Made by a program: the position numbers and the translations under genes. A stretch of DNA of 64,000 nt. Source: Streptomyces djakartensis (GTDB lineage Bacteria; Actinomycetota; Actinomycetes; Streptomycetales; Streptomycetaceae). This document shows positions 59,837-64,000 of this stretch, one piece after another. The notes beneath the pieces are model-generated. The model saw nothing but the letters and a program-made list of their open reading frames with translations, was not told the origin of the DNA and ran no database searches. Position 1 is the stretch's first letter; each line of letters begins with the position of its first letter. Where the stretch lies: contig NZ_BMWE01000010.1 in the NCBI RefSeq assembly GCF_014651075.1, positions 62,001 to 126,000 on the forward strand, given 5' to 3'.

Positions 59837-61918
59837 TTGTCCACGCCCGTCGACGACCCGCTCGCGCGTGAGCGCTCCCACCTCTCCGCGTCCCGTTCGG
59901 CCCTGCGTGCCATGCGTGAGGACGTCGAGGCCCTCGACATCAGCGACGTCACCGCGAACTGGGTCAACGCCGAGGTGCTGGCTCACCAGATCGAGGAGCG
60001 CATCAAGGCCTTGGCCGACCTCAGTGACACGCCGCTGTTCTTCGGCCGGTTGGACTATCTGCACGCTCCGGGCGGTGACCAGGCGGAGGGAGCGGAAGGG
60101 GAGCGCCCGCAGCCGGAGGCTGCCTATCAGACACTGCACATCGGGCGTCGGCATGTGCACGACGCCGACGGCGACCCCATGGTGATCGACTGGCGCGCAC
60201 CGGTCTCGCAGCCGTTCTACCGGGCGTCCAAGAAGGACCCGATGGACATCGCGCTGCGCCGCCGCTTCGGCTACACCGGCGGTGACCTCACGGCGTACGA
60301 GGACGAGCACCTGTCGGACCCGGCCGAGGCGGCGAAGACCAGCAGACTCCTCCAGCAGGAGATCGAGCGTCCGCGCGTCGGCCCGATGCGGGACATCGTC
60401 GCGACGATCCAGCCCGAGCAGGACGAGATCGTGCGCTCCGGCCTCGCCGGCACGGTGTGCGTGCAGGGCGGCCCGGGCACCGGGAAGACCGCCGTCGGCC
60501 TGCACCGGGTCGCCTTCCTCCTCTACGCCCATCGCGAGCGACTGGCCCGCACCGGCACCCTCGTCATCGGCCCCAACCGTTCCTTCCTGCACTACATCGA
60601 GCAAGTCCTGCCCGCACTCGGTGAGTTGGCCGTCCGGCAGGCCACGGTCGACGACCTCGTGGCACACGTCGAGATCAGGGGCACCGACGACGCGGCGGCC
60701 GCTGTCGTCAAGGGTGACGCGCGCATGGCGCAGGTCCTGCGCAGGGCCCTCTACGCACACGTCACGATGCCCAGCGAACCGGTCGTGGTGGTGCGCGGTT
60801 CCCGCCGCTGGCGCGTCCCGGCGTACGAACTGCAGGACATCGTCGAGGAGTTGCTCGGCCGCGACATCCGCTACGGCGCCGCCCGCGAGGCCCTGCCGCA
60901 GCGCATCGCGCACGCCGTGCTGGTGCAGATGGAGCGCTCCGGAGAGGCCCCGGACGACCGGGTGCAGGACGCGGTCGCCCGGTGCAGCGCGGCCAAGGCT
61001 GCGGTGAAGGCGGTCTGGCCGGCCGTCGACCCGGCGAAACTGGTGCTGCGGCTGCTGTCGGACGCGGAGTTCCTCGCGGTGCACGCGGAGGGCATCCTCG
61101 ATGAGGACGAACAGAAGGCGATCCTCTGGGCGAAGCCGGCGCGCAGCGTCAGGTCGGCCAAGTGGTCGGCCGCCGACGCCGTCCTGGTCGACGAGGCCAC
61201 CGACCTGATCCAGCGCACCCACTCCCTCGGACACGTCGTCCTCGACGAGGCGCAGGACCTGTCCCCCATGCAGTACCGGGCAGTCGGCCGCCGCTGCACC
61301 ACCGGCAGCGCGACCGTCCTCGGTGACCTGGCACAGGGCACCACACCGTGGGCGACGCGAAGTTGGGAGGAGGCGCTGACCCACCTGGGCAAGCGGGACG
61401 CCGTGATCGAGGAACTGACAGCCGGTTTCCGCGTGCCGACGGACGTCATCGCCTACGCCTCCCGGCTGCTGCCGCACATCGCCCCGGGTCTCGCCCCGGT
61501 GGTGTCGATCCGCGAGAACCCGGGCCGCTTCGAGGTACGTCCGGTCTCCGGCACCCCGGACGTGGTCGAGGCCTGCCGCGAGTCGCTGCGCCACGAGGGC
61601 TCGACGGGCCTGATCGCGGCGGACGCGCGGGTCCCGGAACTGGCCCGCGCCCTGACGGAGGCCGGGATCGCGTACCTCGGTCCCGGCGAGGAGACGACGC
61701 AGGAGTCCCGCCTGACCCTGGTCCCCGCGTCGCTCGCGAAGGGTCTGGAGTACGACTACGTGGTCCTGGACGAGCCGCAGGCCGTGGTCGACGGCGAGCC
61801 GGACGAACGGACGGGGCTCCGGCGCCTGTATGTGTCGCTGACGCGAGCGGTGTCGGGGCTGATCGTCACGCACGCGGCCGGGCTGCCGCCGCAGTTGGCG
61901 TCACCTGCCCGAGGCTGA
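59837..61918 (+). CDS. HelD-like UvrD-family helicase
   Basis: A 693-residue superfamily 1 ATPase. An N-terminal antiparallel coiled coil (residues 10-60, ERSHLSASRSALRAMREDVE) and DWRAPVSQPFYRAS are typical of HelD, the factor that pulls stalled RNA polymerase off DNA. The motor has Walker A GGPGTGKTAVGLHRVAFLLY, Walker B VVLDEAQDLSPMQYRAV, ELTAGFRVPTDVIAYASRLL and the terminal RRLYVSLTRAVSGLIV. TTG at 59837 has GGAGG seven bases upstream. Streptomyces HelR, a relative, protects against rifamycins. Assignment to HelD rather than another UvrD-like group is likely but not certain. Confidence 0.85.
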   Translation: MSTPVDDPLARERSHLSASRSALRAMREDVEALDISDVTANWVNAEVLAHQIEERIKALADLSDTPLFFGRLDYLHAPGGDQAEGAEGERPQPEAAYQTLHIGRRHVHDADGDPMVIDWRAPVSQPFYRASKKDPMDIALRRRFGYTGGDLTAYEDEHLSDPAEAAKTSRLLQQEIERPRVGPMRDIVATIQPEQDEIVRSGLAGTVCVQGGPGTGKTAVGLHRVAFLLYAHRERLARTGTLVIGPNRSFLHYIEQVLPALGELAVRQATVDDLVAHVEIRGTDDAAAAVVKGDARMAQVLRRALYAHVTMPSEPVVVVRGSRRWRVPAYELQDIVEELLGRDIRYGAAREALPQRIAHAVLVQMERSGEAPDDRVQDAVARCSAAKAAVKAVWPAVDPAKLVLRLLSDAEFLAVHAEGILDEDEQKAILWAKPARSVRSAKWSAADAVLVDEATDLIQRTHSLGHVVLDEAQDLSPMQYRAVGRRCTTGSATVLGDLAQGTTPWATRSWEEALTHLGKRDAVIEELTAGFRVPTDVIAYASRLLPHIAPGLAPVVSIRENPGRFEVRPVSGTPDVVEACRESLRHEGSTGLIAADARVPELARALTEAGIAYLGPGEETTQESRLTLVPASLAKGLEYDYVVLDEPQAVVDGEPDERTGLRRLYVSLTRAVSGLIVTHAAGLPPQLASPARG

Positions 61919-61930
61919 AGCGTCGGGCAG
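61905..61930. terminator. Hairpin between the HelD-like gene and the SDR gene
   Basis: An 8-bp stem (61905-61912 with 61923-61930) with a 10-base loop spans the HelD-like stop codon between convergent genes. Confidence 0.5.
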
Positions 61931-61955
61931 ATGACGCCCCGCGCACCGTGCCGGC

Positions 61956-62696
61956 TCAGGTCGCGACCAGGCCGCCGTCGGCGGTGAGCACCGCGCCGGT
62001 GATGTAACTGGCCCGGTCGGAGGCCAGGAACAGCACGGCCTCGGCGATCTCCTCGGGCTCGCCGGCGCGGGTGAGCGGTGCGCTCCGGCTGAACTCCTCG
62101 AACATCTCGCCCACCGTCTCGACGGCCGTGTCGGTGCGGATCGGGCCGGGCGCCACGGAGTTGACGCGCACGCCCGCCCCGCCGAACTCGACGGCCCAGG
62201 ACCGGGTCAGCGCGTCCATCGCGGCCTTGGTGGCGTTGTAGACGGAGCCGACCGGGGTGCCGATCTGCCCGGCGATCGACGACACGTTGACGATCGCGCC
62301 CTTCCCCTTCGCCACCATGGCCGGCACGAGCGCGGCCGTCAGGAAGTAGGTCGCGCGAACGTTGACGCCGAACACCCGCTCGTAGCTGTCGAGCGGCTGC
62401 TCGGGGGTCGTCGAGAACGGGAAGATGCCGGCGTTGTTCACGAGCACGTCCACCTCGCCGGCCTCCTTGGCGAGCCGCCGGACGTCGTCGATGTCCGCGA
62501 CGTCCGCGACGACGAAGTGGCCCGTTCCGCCTGCCCGCTCGATCAGTTCGACGGTCTCCTTGCCGAGCTCGGCCCTGCGCCCGGTCACATAGACGGTGGC
62601 ACCCGCCTCCGCGAGCTTGACCGCGATCGCGCGGCCGATACCCGACGTGGCGCCGGTGACGAGTGCCTTCTTGCCCTGGAGTTCGTTGGTTGACAT
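61956..62696 (-). CDS. Short-chain dehydrogenase/reductase
   Basis: A 246-residue classical SDR. The NAD(P) motif is LVTGATSGIGRAIAVKLAEA, the structural motif NNAG is at about residue 87, and the catalytic Ser/Tyr/Lys lie in VNVSSIAGQ and SVYNATKAAM. The C-terminus has YITGAVLTADGGLVAT. An Arg pair after the second strand (GRRAEL) suggests NADPH. It acts on an alcohol or ketone that cannot be named. It is on the same strand as the SARP-type gene 96 bases upstream, a possible regulatory link. Confidence 0.93.
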   Translation of the reverse strand: MSTNELQGKKALVTGATSGIGRAIAVKLAEAGATVYVTGRRAELGKETVELIERAGGTGHFVVADVADIDDVRRLAKEAGEVDVLVNNAGIFPFSTTPEQPLDSYERVFGVNVRATYFLTAALVPAMVAKGKGAIVNVSSIAGQIGTPVGSVYNATKAAMDALTRSWAVEFGGAGVRVNSVAPGPIRTDTAVETVGEMFEEFSRSAPLTRAGEPEEIAEAVLFLASDRASYITGAVLTADGGLVAT

Positions 62697-62792
62697 GCCT
62701 GCAAATCTGGCCGCGACACATCGTCAGGGCATAATTTCCGGATATACGGCCTGGTCAGGTGCGAGACGCCGAATCGGAGACGTCGCGATGAG

Positions 62793-64000
62793 TCAACCCG
62801 TCAGGGCCGGTGTGCGCAGCCTGAAGTAGAAGCGCACGAACCGCGGCAGCCGGTAGCGGCCGAGTACGAGCGGCTCGATCAGGTGCACGCCCGCGAGCGA
62901 CTCCAGCACCATTTCGATCTCACCGGGGTCGGCGCCGGACAGGTCCGCCGCCCTCTGACTGTCGATCACCTCGGCGTCCTGGCGTGCGAAGCACATGAGC
63001 ATGTGCCGTTCCGGATCGCTCAGCCGCTCCTCGGCCGCGATCAACGGGGCCAGCATCGCGACGCAGTCGGACGGGATCACTCCGGCGAGCTTGCCCTCCC
63101 GTTCCATCTGCTGCAGCACCATCCCGATCGTCCAGTGCGGACGTGAGCTGAGCCTGCCGCCGATCACCCTGATCGGGCCCGGCAGTCGCGAGAGGCGTTC
63201 CAGCAGCACCCCGGCCTGCTCGGGTTCCGCGTCCACCCGCGCCGGGCCGAGGACCTTGCGGAAGAAGTCCCGCGCCTCCCGCTCGGCCAGCCCGGCGGTC
63301 TTCAGCCAGGTCACCCCGGGCAGCTCGTCCATCCGGCGGACGCTGGTGAGGATCATCGCCGAGCCGGGCGTGGCGAGATCGCGTACCGTCGCCGCGTCCT
63401 GCACGTCGTCGACCACGACCAGGAACCGCTTGCCGCGCGCCTTCTCCCGCCACAGCGCGGCCCTGTCGCCGACGGGGTTCTCCACGCCGACCGCGCGCAA
63501 CAGCTCGCCGGCGACGTCCCGGCCCCTGACGAAGATCTGTCCGTCCGGGAAGCGGCCCTTGACGAGGTGGCCGATCCGGGTGGCCAGCGCGGTCTTGCCG
63601 CTGCCCCGCATACCGGTGATGCCCACGGTGCCGGGCAGCGTCCGCAGAGCCTGCGCGATCTCCTCGGCGCGGCCGGTGAAGTCGACCAGGTCCGGCAGCA
63701 GTTGCTCCGGTCTGCGCGGCGCGCTGAGATCGCCGTTGAGGATCCGCGCGTGGACCTCGCGCAGCTCCGGCCCCGGTTCGAGTCCGAGTTCCTCGTTGAG
63801 GAGCGCGCGCGCCCGGTGGAAGTGGTCAAGTGCTTCGCCCTGCCTGCCCTCCAGGTACAGCGCGCGCATCAACAGGGCGCGCGGTCGTTCCCTGAGCGGG
63901 TGGGCGGCGACGTGCTTCTGCAGCTCCAGCACGTCGAGTTCGCGTTCGAGGCAGTCCTCCCGCACCTTGAGCCGGTAGTCGCCGAGCCGCACCCGTTGCG
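62793..64000 (-). CDS. AfsR/SARP-type regulator with BTAD and NB-ARC domains, 5' end outside window
   Basis: The frame is open from the right edge to the stop at 62793, giving about 402 residues of the C-terminal part. It starts inside a bacterial transcriptional activation domain (VRLGDYRLKVREDCLERELD, LRERPRALLMRALYLEGRQG, FHRARALLNEELGLEPGPEL). An NB-ARC-like ATPase follows, with P-loop GITGMRGSGKTALATRIGH and Walker B KRFLVVVDDVQDAA, then a helical tail. The DNA-binding winged helix would lie outside the window. Such regulators switch on secondary-metabolite or morphological genes. Confidence 0.9.
   Translation of the reverse strand, partial: QRVRLGDYRLKVREDCLERELDVLELQKHVAAHPLRERPRALLMRALYLEGRQGEALDHFHRARALLNEELGLEPGPELREVHARILNGDLSAPRRPEQLLPDLVDFTGRAEEIAQALRTLPGTVGITGMRGSGKTALATRIGHLVKGRFPDGQIFVRGRDVAGELLRAVGVENPVGDRAALWREKARGKRFLVVVDDVQDAATVRDLATPGSAMILTSVRRMDELPGVTWLKTAGLAEREARDFFRKVLGPARVDAEPEQAGVLLERLSRLPGPIRVIGGRLSSRPHWTIGMVLQQMEREGKLAGVIPSDCVAMLAPLIAAEERLSDPERHMLMCFARQDAEVIDSQRAADLSGADPGEIEMVLESLAGVHLIEPLVLGRYRLPRFVRFYFRLRTPALTG

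Overview
This window is chromosomal DNA of an actinomycete, almost certainly Streptomyces. The G+C content is very high and coding frames have GC-rich third positions. TTA codons are nearly absent: I found only two, in a secreted cellulase gene and in a drug-efflux-type transporter gene. GTG and TTG starts are frequent and several promoters look leaderless. The gene set is also typical of Streptomyces: futalosine-pathway menaquinone genes, a CebR-type cellulase operator, sugar ABC importers without their own ATPase, a FemX-like peptidoglycan enzyme and an AfsR/SARP-type regulator. I see no tRNA, rRNA, CRISPR array, insertion sequence or phage gene.

Layout. 1-3.1 kb: the end of an acyl-CoA/terpenoid catabolic operon (AtuA-like protein, TIGR03084 protein), then a VOC protein divergent from a WYL regulator with a perfect palindrome between them. 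3.1-4.2 kb: serC. 4.3-10.3 kb: a sugar-utilisation locus with a GH32-like glycosidase, a divergent LacI regulator, a solute-binding lipoprotein and two permeases. 10.3-16.8 kb: a large FAD/Fe-S oxidoreductase, a Fem-family transferase, an EamA exporter and a SUMF1-like protein. 16.9-20.3 kb: two secreted enzymes, a tripeptidyl-aminopeptidase-type hydrolase and a GH5-CBM2 endoglucanase under a CebR box. 20.4-30.2 kb: a TetR/MFS/cupin unit, a secreted beta-propeller protein, SGNH hydrolase, NTF2-like protein, aldo/keto reductase, LigT, Uma2 nuclease, a MarR-MFS operon and a ribbon-helix-helix protein. 30.1-36 kb: purine permease, DUF2530 protein, a repeat block, methyltransferase and a CtpE-type P-type ATPase.

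36-43.5 kb is the most unusual part. It carries a secreted trypsin-fold protein that has lost its catalytic His and Ser and is followed by FG-GAP repeats. Beside it lies a small secreted protein. Divergent from these is a 1,220-residue secreted ALF-repeat/alanine-rich coiled-coil protein whose C-terminus looks like a PD-(D/E)XK nuclease toxin. That gene overlaps by four bases a TTG-started candidate immunity gene.

43.7-64 kb: a sacsin/Hsp90-type ATPase, DUF3027, an MFS protein, a DUF2771 lipoprotein, mqnB and mqnD, a cold-shock protein, HAD hydrolase, a HAAS-like membrane protein, a helicase-C3/WYL protein next to XPB helicase, a HelD-like helicase, an SDR and the 3' part of a SARP/NB-ARC regulator.

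A GC-rich palindromic repeat family recurs at three separated places: twice near 32.0-32.3 kb, twice as a tandem duplication at 53.4-53.8 kb, and in frame inside mqnB at about 50.34-50.51 kb. In mqnB it has become a 24-base minisatellite coding for a Gly/Thr/His-rich loop. A second coding minisatellite (18-base unit) sits in the FAD/Fe-S oxidoreductase gene.
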